The translations under genes and the position numbers were made by a program. DNA of 32,617 nucleotides from positions 1-32,617 of the forward strand of contig JADYXR010000185.1 in NCBI GenBank assembly GCA_021772095.1. Direction: 5' to 3'. The DNA is from Candidatus Obscuribacter sp. (GTDB lineage: Bacteria > Cyanobacteriota > Vampirovibrionia > Obscuribacterales > Obscuribacteraceae). Below, in pieces: positions 24,888 to 32,617 of the stretch; the first letter of the stretch is position 1; the number at the start of each line of letters is the position of its first letter. The notes under the pieces are model-generated. The model was not told the DNA's origin. It made no database searches and saw only the letters and a program-made list of their open reading frames with translations.

Positions 24888-26345
24888 CTAGTACCGCATG
24901 CGGTGATGAGTCAGTTCGAAATCGGAATCGAGTTCAAATGCTTGAGCCTCTGACGACTTCACAATTATGTAAGCGTTCGCCAGTTCCTCACCCAAAGTTT
25001 TCATAAGAAAAACATCCGCTTCCAGCTCTACAAGCGCCTGATGCAGAGAGTCGGGCAGTCTGACGATACCGAGTTCCGCACGCTCATCGTCCGTCAAATC
25101 GGCAGGGTCCACCGACACCGGGGCTGGTGGCTTCAGTTTTTTCCTCACACCATCCAGACCAGCGGCAATAATGCAGGCAAGTGCGAGATATGGATTCGCG
25201 GTGCCGTCCACGCACTTCACTTCTATATTAGATGAAGCCATCTCGTGGTTCCAATAAACAGACGGTATGCGGACCGCCGCCTCACGATTCTCGTAGCCCC
25301 AACACTTATATGCAGACGCCCAATTTTTCGGTTTCAATCTTCTATATGAATTCACCGACGGAGCAGTGAGCGCAAGAAGACCGGGAAGATGTTCAACAAT
25401 TCCGGCAACGAAATGGAGACCGAACTCGCTCAGCATGCCTTCATCCGCCCAGAGCATATTGCGTTCACCAAACCGATCCCAGAGCGATAAGTGAACATGA
25501 CAGCCGCTGCCTGGTTGTTCCTCAAATGGTTTTGGTGCACACGTGATAAGAACGTCTTGCTCCAGTGCCAACCCTCTCAACGTTTCGCGCAGCAAAACAT
25601 ATTGATCGGCGGCTGTGAGAGCCGGTTGGTGCGTGATGCTGACTTCGTGTTGCCCATGACCAAGCTCCGCGTAGTACTGTTCTACTTGCAACCGCTGGCG
25701 GTGCAAGTAATCGACCAGCTTGGAAACGAACTTGCTGGCTCGATTCATTCCATCCGTTCCAAAACAAATACTTGTATCTATAGGAACGAATCGGCCGTCG
25801 TAATCTTTATTACCTATATAGAATTCGGTCTCGAACGCGGCTTGAATGGAAACGCCCATTTCATCAGCTTCCGCGATTACCTTTTTGAGAAGAGATCGGG
25901 GGCAGAGTGCCCAGGGTTTCTTGTCAAGTTCGATCAAATCGCATATCGCGGCCGCTGTTGTGCCTACATAAGGAAGGACAGTAAAAGTGTCTAGATCCGG
26001 GACCATCCGCACTTCGCCTACGGCACCTAATCCGGTATCACTCTGCGGCTTGTCAAGCGAATTCATCGCCAACTGACCTTTGACCAATCCGATTCCGGAA
26101 TCGATCCGATCCTTCAAACGCGGCAACGACGTGCTTTTCGAGCGCACCATGTTGCAGAAATCCACGTAGAGAAATCGCACGAGATTGACGCCAAATTTGT
26201 TTGATGTTTCGAGAACATCTTCCTTAGTTCGTTTTGCAATTGCCAAGATGAATTCGCTTTGTTGCGGGTGGTAATGGTTTTGAAGGTGTGTGCTATTTAG
26301 AAAATGTGCAGGTAGGAAAACACAACGGATGCTTTCAGTTGTCAT
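24888..26345 (-). CDS. Glutamine-synthetase-like gamma-glutamyl ligase
   Basis: This ATP-dependent ligase of the glutamine synthetase fold would couple the gamma-carboxyl of glutamate to ammonia or an amine. Metal and substrate motifs are FETEFY (171-175), the Glu pair in YYAELGHGQHE (E227, E234), GSGCHVHLSL (His near 283-285) and NSYRRLKPKNWASAYKCWG with Arg354 and Arg359. The beta-grasp N-terminal domain (about 40-130) is also present. The first 30 residues are extra compared with typical GlnA. The C-terminal part lacks a recognisable adenylylation Tyr loop, and the neighbour amidohydrolase points to a FluG-type or gamma-glutamylpolyamine-synthetase-like role rather than housekeeping GlnA. 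AGAGGTG precedes ATG 26345 by about 10 bases. Confidence 0.85.
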   Translation of the reverse strand: MTTESIRCVFLPAHFLNSTHLQNHYHPQQSEFILAIAKRTKEDVLETSNKFGVNLVRFLYVDFCNMVRSKSTSLPRLKDRIDSGIGLVKGQLAMNSLDKPQSDTGLGAVGEVRMVPDLDTFTVLPYVGTTAAAICDLIELDKKPWALCPRSLLKKVIAEADEMGVSIQAAFETEFYIGNKDYDGRFVPIDTSICFGTDGMNRASKFVSKLVDYLHRQRLQVEQYYAELGHGQHEVSITHQPALTAADQYVLLRETLRGLALEQDVLITCAPKPFEEQPGSGCHVHLSLWDRFGERNMLWADEGMLSEFGLHFVAGIVEHLPGLLALTAPSVNSYRRLKPKNWASAYKCWGYENREAAVRIPSVYWNHEMASSNIEVKCVDGTANPYLALACIIAAGLDGVRKKLKPPAPVSVDPADLTDDERAELGIVRLPDSLHQALVELEADVFLMKTLGEELANAYIIVKSSEAQAFELDSDFELTHHRMRY

Positions 26346-26421
26346 TCTAGCTTGACACCTCTGGTGAAACCAGCGCGATCATTAAACCGTAGTTGTCATG
26401 TAGTATTTAGGTGTTAATGCT

Positions 26422-27033
26422 GTGAATAGGGCGGGAACAATATCGTCACAGGGAAAGTTTAGTCTCGGCACAATTGGGCCGGGACGGGTTGGGTATCAGA
26501 TGTCACCTTCGCGCATCCTGAGAATGTATTACGGAACCACCCTACTATTGGGGCTGTGCATGATTTTGCCCATGTCCGAGTGGGTTAAGCTCAACGAACT
26601 CGGTACACGGGGCGCTTTCGGGCTTATTCTGTGCTGGAACGTCCTTTGCTTGATGCTTCTGCCACTAGTAATCGACTGGGCAGAACGGCACTATCTCAAA
26701 GCTCGTTTTGTCGAGATTCAAGATATCGCCAAGAGCAACCCGCAGCTGGCGGAAGTAATTTCAGTTCAGTGCCAACGTCTATCCATCAGCAGCCTGAAGT
26801 TCGCCGTGGTGGACAATTCGCCCGAAGACTTAGTTTCGTACGGACTGTGGCGCTCAAACCCACGTTTAATCGTTTCCAGCGACATGCTGAAACCTGAAAA
26901 TCAGGCGAAAGCCATACCCAGTGTCGAAGCCGAGCTGGCGCGCTTTATTAAACGCGACGATAACACTGTAATCTTTTTGATGTTTGCTGCCTTTCAGGCG
27001 ATGTCGCTGGTGATGATGGTGAAGCTTCTTTAG
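26422..27033 (+). CDS. Degenerate M48 (HtpX-like) membrane protein lacking the zinc motif
   Basis: This 203-residue membrane protein has two N-terminal helices (about 37-52 and 64-85) and a C-terminal one (about 182-200). The middle follows the HtpX/M48 layout: a strand such as LKFAVVDNSPEDLVSYGL, then NPRLIVSSDML, and then VEAELARFIKRD where active M48 peptidases have a phrase like AHELGHIKHRD. Both zinc histidines are replaced (AELAR, 170-174), so it should be catalytically dead. It also stops soon after that helix, shorter than typical HtpX. Start is GTG 26422 with AGGTG 8 bases upstream; ATG 26500 is an alternative. It diverges from the glutamine-synthetase-like gene over 76 bases and converges on the MEMO-AMMECR1 gene with a 14-base gap. 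The M48 link is by pattern and needs a profile search. Confidence 0.6.
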   Translation: MNRAGTISSQGKFSLGTIGPGRVGYQMSPSRILRMYYGTTLLLGLCMILPMSEWVKLNELGTRGAFGLILCWNVLCLMLLPLVIDWAERHYLKARFVEIQDIAKSNPQLAEVISVQCQRLSISSLKFAVVDNSPEDLVSYGLWRSNPRLIVSSDMLKPENQAKAIPSVEAELARFIKRDDNTVIFLMFAAFQAMSLVMMVKLL

Positions 27034-27047
27034 GCTTGTCATCGACA

Positions 27048-28649
27048 CTAGTGTTCTTCTTCGAACATGATCGATTCGAACACGTCATACTTCGCGCCGC
27101 CGTTGCGCCATTCGTTTGGTCCCAAGCCTGCTTTGATAGCCAGTTGCGTCAACGTGTCATCGACGGTCCAACCATATTCAGTCGCCACGTGTGGAAGAAA
27201 AACGGATTGCCTTCCTTTGAGATGTAGTACCACTCCGTGCTTTCCAATTTCGATTTCTCTTTCGGACGCCACGCGTGTAAGTGGCGTCAGCACGCTGATT
27301 TCTATTTCTATATTGGAAAGTTCAGGTTCCTCGACAGCATCAAATCTGGGGTCTTTAGAACACGCGCCGATTGCGTTATCGACTACCGCTTCTGCCAATG
27401 ATTTTATCGGCCATATGTAGCCGATGCAGCCGCGAAGGTCGCGGTTGTGCTTGTTTTCCTTCTTCGCGAATTTCGAATTTACGTCATTGGTGGCAAAGTT
27501 TTTCTTAGTGAATAGTGTGACAAAAACACCGAGCGGTCTTTTCAATGTCGGCGTAATTTCAATCCCCGCATTAGCCGGTTTCAAAATCTTGCCTTCTTTG
27601 ACATACAGCTCAAGCGCTTGGCGAGCCAGTTTCAACAAGTCATGCTTTTCATTATCGGTAAGTGACACGCTGCTATTGAGCGTTAAATCCTGCTCCCAAC
27701 TTGTGGTGCCTTCTGCGCCGGTAAAACCAATCGCCAAGTAAGACACTGAATTAAACTTGTCCTCTAGGCTGGTATCACGCGAGGTCTGATATCGCAGCAA
27801 CTGCGCTGTCGTATTCTCCGGCAACATAGATAAAAGAACAGCGCACGGATAGAAACCACATATGGTGCACTTTGTTCGATCATGGAAGTTCATAAAACCA
27901 TCGACGTCAGCTTTGTTGAGACACTCAAAAGCCTCCAAGTCCAGCTCCTTGACTCGTGCTTCAGCGACATCACTTTCAAAAGGAACATAGTCGTAACGTG
28001 GACCATAGTGAGTGAAATCAGAACTTACCACTACCAGATCATCTTCGTGCACATACTGCCTGATAATTTGTCCAACCATTTGCACATCGCTCGATTCAGG
28101 AAGCAGGCCGATTATCAGAGGCACAATTTGCACTTCGCCAAATGCCTCGCGAATAAACGAAAGCTGCATCTCAAGCGAATGTTCGCGCTGATGAATTTCT
28201 CGAGATTCTTTAAACATCGGATGCTGCGCTAATTGATCGACGACTTTTCGATCGACTGGAAGCGCGCCTAATGGAGTTTCAAAAACAGTATCCGGACTGA
28301 GCGCCACTCCTTCAAAACCAGCATAATGACTGGGTCCAAGAAGAAAAACTCGTTTCGGCTTGCATCGTTTGGCGAACTCGTATGCAAAACCTGCAGTCGA
28401 TCCTGAGAACATGTAACCGGCATGTGGAGCCACGATCGCGTAGACGGCCCGATTACGATTTTCAGCAAGCGTTTTGCCCACGCTATTATCAGCATGAGAT
28501 TCCTGTTCAGCAATCGACTTACCAGCAGCTTCGAGATACTGCTTGAGTTCAGTTCCTAATTTTTTTGGATCCGATTCGTACCAGGTCCCGGCAAAGCGCG
28601 TTGCTCTTTTGCCGGTTTTATTTTTTTCTTTCCGGCCGAAAATGTTCAT
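27048..28649 (-). CDS. MEMO-AMMECR1 fusion (AmmeMemoRadiSam proteins B and A)
   Basis: Two ancient conserved domains lie in one 533-residue chain. The MEMO part (about 15-310) resembles class II extradiol dioxygenases. Its metal-type residues are visible in APHAGYMFSG (His77), GPSHYAGF (His109), SSDFTHYG (His215) and CTICG (Cys265), plus REHSLEMQL. The AMMECR1 part (about 335-525) has the hallmark LRGCIG (406-411) and ACSKDPRF; a Lys/Asn-rich insert precedes the hallmark. In AmmeMemoRadiSam systems these two partners occur with a radical SAM enzyme; none is present in this window. The frame opens at GTG 28652, but GGAAG is 7 bases before ATG 28649, so I prefer that start. It is last in a minus-strand operon-like run after fumC, FIST and the TonB-C-like gene. 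Confidence 0.92.
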   Translation of the reverse strand: MNIFGRKEKNKTGKRATRFAGTWYESDPKKLGTELKQYLEAAGKSIAEQESHADNSVGKTLAENRNRAVYAIVAPHAGYMFSGSTAGFAYEFAKRCKPKRVFLLGPSHYAGFEGVALSPDTVFETPLGALPVDRKVVDQLAQHPMFKESREIHQREHSLEMQLSFIREAFGEVQIVPLIIGLLPESSDVQMVGQIIRQYVHEDDLVVVSSDFTHYGPRYDYVPFESDVAEARVKELDLEAFECLNKADVDGFMNFHDRTKCTICGFYPCAVLLSMLPENTTAQLLRYQTSRDTSLEDKFNSVSYLAIGFTGAEGTTSWEQDLTLNSSVSLTDNEKHDLLKLARQALELYVKEGKILKPANAGIEITPTLKRPLGVFVTLFTKKNFATNDVNSKFAKKENKHNRDLRGCIGYIWPIKSLAEAVVDNAIGACSKDPRFDAVEEPELSNIEIEISVLTPLTRVASEREIEIGKHGVVLHLKGRQSVFLPHVATEYGWTVDDTLTQLAIKAGLGPNEWRNGGAKYDVFESIMFEEEH

Positions 28650-28705
28650 CACATCACTTCCGATTTGTCCGCTTACTCTCGCAGCCGGCGCCGATTGGCG
28701 CCCAC

Positions 28706-29269
28706 TTACTTTGCTGGTTCGCTATCCTCAGCCTTAGGCGTCATGATTGGATCCATTCTGGTACTGATATTACGGCTGGTATCACCATGAGGATCCGCGA
28801 ATGAATCAAAGGTGACCGACAGTTTTACTCTGGCGCCTGCGGATCCAGGCATCGCTTCAAGCGGCTGAACTTTTGCAAAGGCTTCATTGGCGGCTTGTTC
28901 TGCTTGGGCATTTGCAGGCGCACTGCTCGCGCTGCTGTCAGCGGTCGATCCGTCTGCGTTAACCGTCGCGGTGATTGTCACTTTATTTTTTCCGTCCGGC
29001 AACTCCCAGCTCTGGTCCAGCTTTTCGCGCATTCTTGTCAGATAGCTATTAATCTCGGCGTTGTTGAGATTGGGTCCGGCTTGGCGTTGTGGCGCCCCGG
29101 CTTTTGCAGGCGCTTTCTTCTTAGCCTGTGCATATGCTGCGTTGGGTGAAGACTGGCTGCCGATGCCATTCTCGCTATCTCCGAACGTGAATGGAAAAGA
29201 TACCAAACCGCCGGCGACTACCAGCGCTGTTGCCGCAAACCGGATGCCTTTTGTTAGCCTGTCGTTCAT
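28706..29269 (-). CDS. Secreted TonB-C-like protein
   Basis: This 187-residue exported protein has a signal peptide or N-terminal anchor (FAATALVVAGGLVSFPF), then an Ala/Lys/Pro linker (KKKAPAKAGAPQRQ) and a domain of about 85-165 whose layout (INSYLTRMREKLDQSWELP, then VTITATVNADGS, then ANEAFAKVQPLEAMPGS) resembles the TonB C-terminal fold. Whether it truly transduces energy is unclear, since no ExbB/ExbD pair is nearby. The frame begins at 29293, but GGAG lies 8 bases before ATG 29269, the likelier start. It sits between FIST and MEMO-AMMECR1 genes, 33 and 56 bases apart. Confidence 0.68.
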   Translation of the reverse strand: MNDRLTKGIRFAATALVVAGGLVSFPFTFGDSENGIGSQSSPNAAYAQAKKKAPAKAGAPQRQAGPNLNNAEINSYLTRMREKLDQSWELPDGKNKVTITATVNADGSTADSSASSAPANAQAEQAANEAFAKVQPLEAMPGSAGARVKLSVTFDSFADPHGDTSRNISTRMDPIMTPKAEDSEPAK

Positions 29270-29302
29270 ACCGTTTTCTCCACAACTCAGCAAAGTCTGT
29301 CC

Positions 29303-30520
29303 TCAGTTTAACATCGTCTTTTGCCGAAAGATCCCAAATGATGACGTGTAACCGTGCAAATAAGTTTGATTGCCCACAGGACCGATTTCACCGTTGCAGA
29401 AAAATCCGCCAACCGGAACCGCACCTAGATAATCGCGGAACGAATCACTGTCATGATTTGCCATGCCATAAAGATGCATTCCTCGACCCAAACACGAGAA
29501 GAGAAGCGCCCCTTTAACTCCACTGGCATCTCCATCCAGTTTTTCATCTCTAAATCTTTTGAGAAGGAAACGCAGATCGTCGGCTGATGTAGCAGCATCG
29601 CGCACGTGAAATTGCACCGTTCGAGCGTTGTCTAGAATCTCGCCGACAACGAGTGCGCCTGAGTTCTGGTCGATACCTAGAATATTTCGAACAAGGAAAT
29701 CACCAGCCTGATGTTTGTCCTTATTCTCTTGCATCACCAGTCCAAGGAACATCGCATCTTTTGCCAAACTTCGATCCACATCGCTCAACGAGTCCATCAT
29801 GTCTCGCAAAAACATGATAGCCGGCTCACCATCAAGTTCGAACAAAATATGCTTCTGCGCTCTGGTAACCTGGCATGGCTTGCCGATTGGCTTACAGCCT
29901 TGTGCGACTACAGTATCGACAATCACATTTCCAGTAAGCGCAATTCCGACTAGCCCATCTCTTATAGTTTTTTGATCGAGGAAAAGCGCATTGCCACCAG
30001 GTTCATGCGCGCCACTAGCTAAGCCACCAATTTTAACGGCGTTTGGATAGGCGTAATCCAGACCGCGAATAATGTCGTCGGACCGCATGGTGAATGGATC
30101 GGGCATCAATACAAACGCTGGGTTTTCACTTTGCGATACACCGATAATTTTTTCCCATGCGTCTGGGGAGGCGTCCAGGTCCGGCATTGTTTCGTTAGTT
30201 ACGTGAAATGGTTTCACTTGCACATCCGGCAAAGACGCGGCAGTAAGCGCCACACAATTGGTGTGCTCGATCTCTTTTCCATCGCCGATTAAACCACCCG
30301 CGGTGCAGCCAATGAAAACTTTGGCACCGAGAGCTTCTTTGACGAGGGCGGGGAAGTCATCGAAGTGATCGGCAAAATGCGGAGAAACAAAACCGACAAC
30401 GAGATCTATGTCGTCGATTTCTTCTTTCAATTTTTTCGCGCATTCGTCGATGGCGAGCTGAAGATCTTTTCGACTGTTGCCGAGCGATTCCGGTCCCCAG
30501 ATGCTAGACGCCCACTTCAT
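29303..30520 (-). CDS. FIST domain sensor protein
   Basis: This 405-residue cytoplasmic protein is made of FIST_N and FIST_C domains. FIST domains are proposed small-ligand (for example amino acid) sensors, usually coupled to signalling proteins. FIST_N (about 30-210) shows LVVGFVSPHFADHF, then VFIGCTAGGLIGDG and KIGGLASGAHEPGGNALF. FIST_C (about 225-390) has the typical ending GMHLYGMANHDSDSFRDYL then PVGGFFCNGEIGPVG. No kinase, cyclase or transporter domain is fused to it. GAGG is 8 bases before ATG 30520. It follows fumC by 42 bases on the same strand, so it is probably in its operon. Confidence 0.92.
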   Translation of the reverse strand: MKWASSIWGPESLGNSRKDLQLAIDECAKKLKEEIDDIDLVVGFVSPHFADHFDDFPALVKEALGAKVFIGCTAGGLIGDGKEIEHTNCVALTAASLPDVQVKPFHVTNETMPDLDASPDAWEKIIGVSQSENPAFVLMPDPFTMRSDDIIRGLDYAYPNAVKIGGLASGAHEPGGNALFLDQKTIRDGLVGIALTGNVIVDTVVAQGCKPIGKPCQVTRAQKHILFELDGEPAIMFLRDMMDSLSDVDRSLAKDAMFLGLVMQENKDKHQAGDFLVRNILGIDQNSGALVVGEILDNARTVQFHVRDAATSADDLRFLLKRFRDEKLDGDASGVKGALLFSCLGRGMHLYGMANHDSDSFRDYLGAVPVGGFFCNGEIGPVGNQTYLHGYTSSFGIFRQKTMLN

Positions 30521-30562
30521 TTTTTCATCCTCTGTATTGGCTTGGAAACGGCATTTGCAGCG

Positions 30563-31963
30563 TCAGTTGCTTTTCTCAGGTTCGGTCATTTTGAATGGAT
30601 CCAAATGAGCATTCAATTCTTCTTCACTCAACTTCGTAGTGGCCAACGCGATTTCGCGAACGGTTTTTCCGGTTTCAAATGCTTGCTTAGAAATCTTTGC
30701 GGAAGCATCGTATCCTATGGCAGGAACCAGAGCGGTCGATAGGGCCAAACCGCGCTCAACAAGCTCCGGTCCGCGTTCGGTCGCGGTGATTCCGTCTACG
30801 CATTGCCTGCTGAAATTTTCAGAAGCTGATGCGAGCAAATTGATTGATTCCAGTAAGTTATGCGCCGCAACCGGCATCATTACGTTGAGTTCGAAGTTGC
30901 CTGATTGACCGGCAATAGTTACGGTGGCATCATTTCCTATCACTTGGGCTGCCACCATGCACAGTGACTCGGCAATTACAGGGTTCACTTTTCCAGGCAT
31001 GATTGAACTGCCAGGCTGAACTTCCGGTAAGGCAATCTCGCCGATACCCGCTCGTGGTCCACATCCTAGCCAGCGGATATCGTTGGAAATTTTCATCAGA
31101 CTGCATGCAATTGTTTTTAACACACCAGACGTTTCAACAACCTCATCAAGCGTGCTTTGCGCTTGAAAATGATTTGTCGTTTCTTTTAATTCGATGTTTA
31201 TGTGCTTAGATAATCTGGATAAAACTTTTCCAGCGAAATCCGGAGTGGTATTAATACCGGTGCCAACCGCTGTGCCGCCAAGCGCTACTTGAGTAAGACG
31301 TTGGGACGCGAATTGCAGACGTTCAATCGCGCGTTCCACTTGACCCGTATAACCGAGAAACTCCTGCCCAAGCCGAATTGGAGTAGCATCCTGCAGATGC
31401 GTACGACCAGTTTTGATCACCGGCATAAATTCAGCTGATTTTTTTCGCAAACTCTTTTCAAGAGTTGTCAGGGCAGGAACCAAACGTTCTTTGATATCAA
31501 GCAATGCGGCGACATGTATTGCAGTTGGAATCGAATCGTTGGAGCTAACGCCTTTGTTGACATGATCATTCGGATGCACGAGTTGGCGATCACCGCGCTT
31601 GCCGCCAAGAATTTCAATTGCTCGATTGGCAATCACTTCGTTGGCATTCATGTTTGTCGAGGTGCCTGAGCCAGTTTGAAAAATATCCACCGGAAATTCG
31701 GAATCGAATTTTCCATCGGCGACTTCCTGGGCTGCCTGAATAATTGCATCGGCAACCTTTGCATCTAACTCTTTCTTTTCTTTGTTGACCTCAGCACAAG
31801 CGAGCTTGACCAGGACAAGCGCGCGTATGAACGATCTTGAAAAGCGTAATTCCGAAATCGGGAAATTGAGAACCGCGCGCTGCGTGCTGGCGCCGTAGTA
31901 GGCATCGGATGGAACTTGCATCTCGCCCATGGAATCGCGTTCTGCGCGCGTTGAGTTAACCAC
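30563..31963 (-). CDS. fumC: Class II fumarate hydratase
   Basis: This cytoplasmic tricarboxylic acid cycle enzyme interconverts fumarate and malate. Signature regions are TGSGTSTNMNANEV, KTGRTHLQDATPI, ALGGTAVGTGINT and the hallmark GSSIMPGKVNP, all intact. The first possible GTG (31972) lies inside a perfect AGGAGGT (31971-31977), so it cannot be the start; GTG 31963 is 7 bases after it and is the real one, giving 466 residues, normal for FumC. It is the first gene of the operon-like run with the FIST, TonB-C-like and MEMO-AMMECR1 genes. Aspartase and other family members share the fold, but the sequence phrases fit FumC. Confidence 0.95.
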   Translation of the reverse strand: MVNSTRAERDSMGEMQVPSDAYYGASTQRAVLNFPISELRFSRSFIRALVLVKLACAEVNKEKKELDAKVADAIIQAAQEVADGKFDSEFPVDIFQTGSGTSTNMNANEVIANRAIEILGGKRGDRQLVHPNDHVNKGVSSNDSIPTAIHVAALLDIKERLVPALTTLEKSLRKKSAEFMPVIKTGRTHLQDATPIRLGQEFLGYTGQVERAIERLQFASQRLTQVALGGTAVGTGINTTPDFAGKVLSRLSKHINIELKETTNHFQAQSTLDEVVETSGVLKTIACSLMKISNDIRWLGCGPRAGIGEIALPEVQPGSSIMPGKVNPVIAESLCMVAAQVIGNDATVTIAGQSGNFELNVMMPVAAHNLLESINLLASASENFSRQCVDGITATERGPELVERGLALSTALVPAIGYDASAKISKQAFETGKTVREIALATTKLSEEELNAHLDPFKMTEPEKSN

Positions 31964-31972
31964 AGCAACCAC

Positions 31973-32432
31973 CTCCTACTTGACTACGCATTTTCAACCG
32001 CGGCGAAAACCACGGCACAACTCGAATGCATCTAAATTGTGTCAGAAATACAACCATATTTCCTGACTGGCAGCAGCCTTTCATGGGAATCACGCGAGGA
32101 CACTTTCCGCAAAGTAATGTATTTCGCAGGGGAATTCGCATCCTATATATAGGTAGAGCGGCCGGTCGGGAAATATTTTTGACTCTCTTAGACATACCAG
32201 TGAAGGCGAATGGATAGACGTCCTATTGGAACTTGATACCGATCGATGAGGATCGAATACATACCAGGCATATAAAACAGATGGCCGATCGGCACCACAG
32301 GCAACACCACTATAGTTCCATCGATTGCCTATCTGCTATATCACTGGAAACGCCAGTACGACCGGCTTCTTGGCAATGAATCTTGTGCGACACTTGGATG
32401 TCTATTGGGGTACTTTTAATACATGTTCTATT
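31973..32432. other. Intergenic region upstream of fumC
   Basis: No gene with a start and ribosome binding site is seen. It should hold the fumC promoter on the minus strand. A perfect 12-bp palindrome CCTATATATAGG lies at 32142-32153 and could act as a -10 region or a regulator site. A minus-strand open frame (32310-32597) has no protein-like character. Confidence 0.4.
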
Positions 32433-32441
32433 TGGTATACT
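32433..32441 (+). promoter_or_regulatory. Extended -10 promoter
   Basis: TGGTATACT matches the extended -10 form TGnTATAAT with one mismatch. No good -35 is present, which extended -10 promoters do not need. It points rightward into the structured region at the window's right edge, with a start expected near 32448. Confidence 0.45.
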
Positions 32442-32447
32442 AATTAC

Positions 32448-32617
32448 ACAAGCGGTGAGCACACACCAGAAGGTTGAGTGCTTTGAGCCGAGGGGCCTTG
32501 CGGAAACGACAGACAGCGCTGTCAGAAACCGTAGCAAGTGAGCCCGCACCACGCAGACATCTGATGCGCTCGTGATGAAATACTGTGCCTTTCGCAAGGG
32601 GCACTTCAGACAGTAGC
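32448..32617 (+). ncRNA. Candidate structured RNA, truncated by window end
   Basis: Four hairpins follow one another after the extended -10. The first is AGCAC/GTGCT with inner ACC-AGAA-GGT (32458-32482). The second is GGGC+CTTGC paired with GCAAG+GCCC, enclosing the palindrome GACAGCGCTGTC (32493-32545). The third is CGCA/TGCG (32552-32568) and the fourth GTGCC/GGCAC (32585-32604). CCTTGCG at 32496-32502 could also pair with CGCAAGG at 32593-32599, giving an alternative long-range helix. I could not match it to tmRNA, RNase P RNA, SRP RNA or a riboswitch I know; 6S RNA remains possible. It could also be a 5' leader of a gene beyond the edge. Confidence 0.4.

Noticed and set aside
25491..25994. 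167-residue plus-strand open frame
   Set aside because: Antisense to the glutamine-synthetase-like gene; no motif, no ribosome binding site.
32310..32597. 95-residue minus-strand open frame
   Set aside because: Not protein-like and runs through the strongly structured RNA-like region.

Overview
The window is about 32.6 kb of densely packed bacterial chromosome. I recognise roughly 23 protein-coding genes on both strands, and I see no tRNA, rRNA, insertion sequence, prophage or CRISPR array. The gene mix suggests a Gram-negative-type bacterium: a eukaryote-like Ser/Thr kinase, a TonB-C-like periplasmic protein, paired M16 peptidases, an S41 protease, and a ferredoxin-linked 2-oxoacid oxidoreductase fused in the gamma-alpha arrangement. 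My guess is a Melainabacteria/Obscuribacterales-like lineage. This is an impression from gene content and not a proof; a 16S or marker-gene placement of the parent contig would settle it.

Left part (1-6160). A membrane-anchored Ser/Thr kinase has a C-terminal leucine-rich region cut by an in-frame TAG. It is followed by a dethiobiotin-synthetase-like ATPase and an S41 C-terminal processing protease, both on the minus strand, with a terminator hairpin between them. MTA phosphorylase (mtnP) follows on the plus strand.

6160-12316, plus strand. A small two-helix membrane protein is translationally coupled to an M16 peptidase. A second M16 peptidase lies behind it and overlaps a TPR/Ser-Thr-Pro-rich protein. 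The two M16 proteins divide the zinc site and the R/Y substrate motif between them, as in known heterodimeric M16 enzymes. A D-aminoacylase-like amidohydrolase follows.

12369-18543. On the minus strand guanine deaminase is followed by a hypoxanthine phosphoribosyltransferase, which together with mtnP makes a purine-salvage theme, and then a TadE-like pseudopilin. On the plus strand are a two-part GNAT acetyltransferase and a ThDP enzyme of the benzoylformate-decarboxylase/acetolactate-synthase family.

18544-22258. A korAB operon (2-oxoacid:ferredoxin oxidoreductase) ends in a strong intrinsic terminator. The stretch after it contains a possible gene remnant.

22259-27033. An unrecognised protein carries an HExxH zincin motif and a Gly/Ala-rich hydrophobic tail. 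Next come a minus-strand glutamine-synthetase-like/amidohydrolase pair, which are the two halves of FluG-type proteins, and a degenerate M48 (HtpX-like) protein in which both zinc histidines are lost.

27048-31963, minus strand. A probable four-gene operon runs fumC, FIST-domain sensor, TonB-C-like secreted protein, then a MEMO-AMMECR1 fusion. The last 600 bases contain no convincing gene. They do contain an extended -10 promoter followed by four consecutive hairpins, a good candidate for an unrecognised structured RNA running off the right edge.
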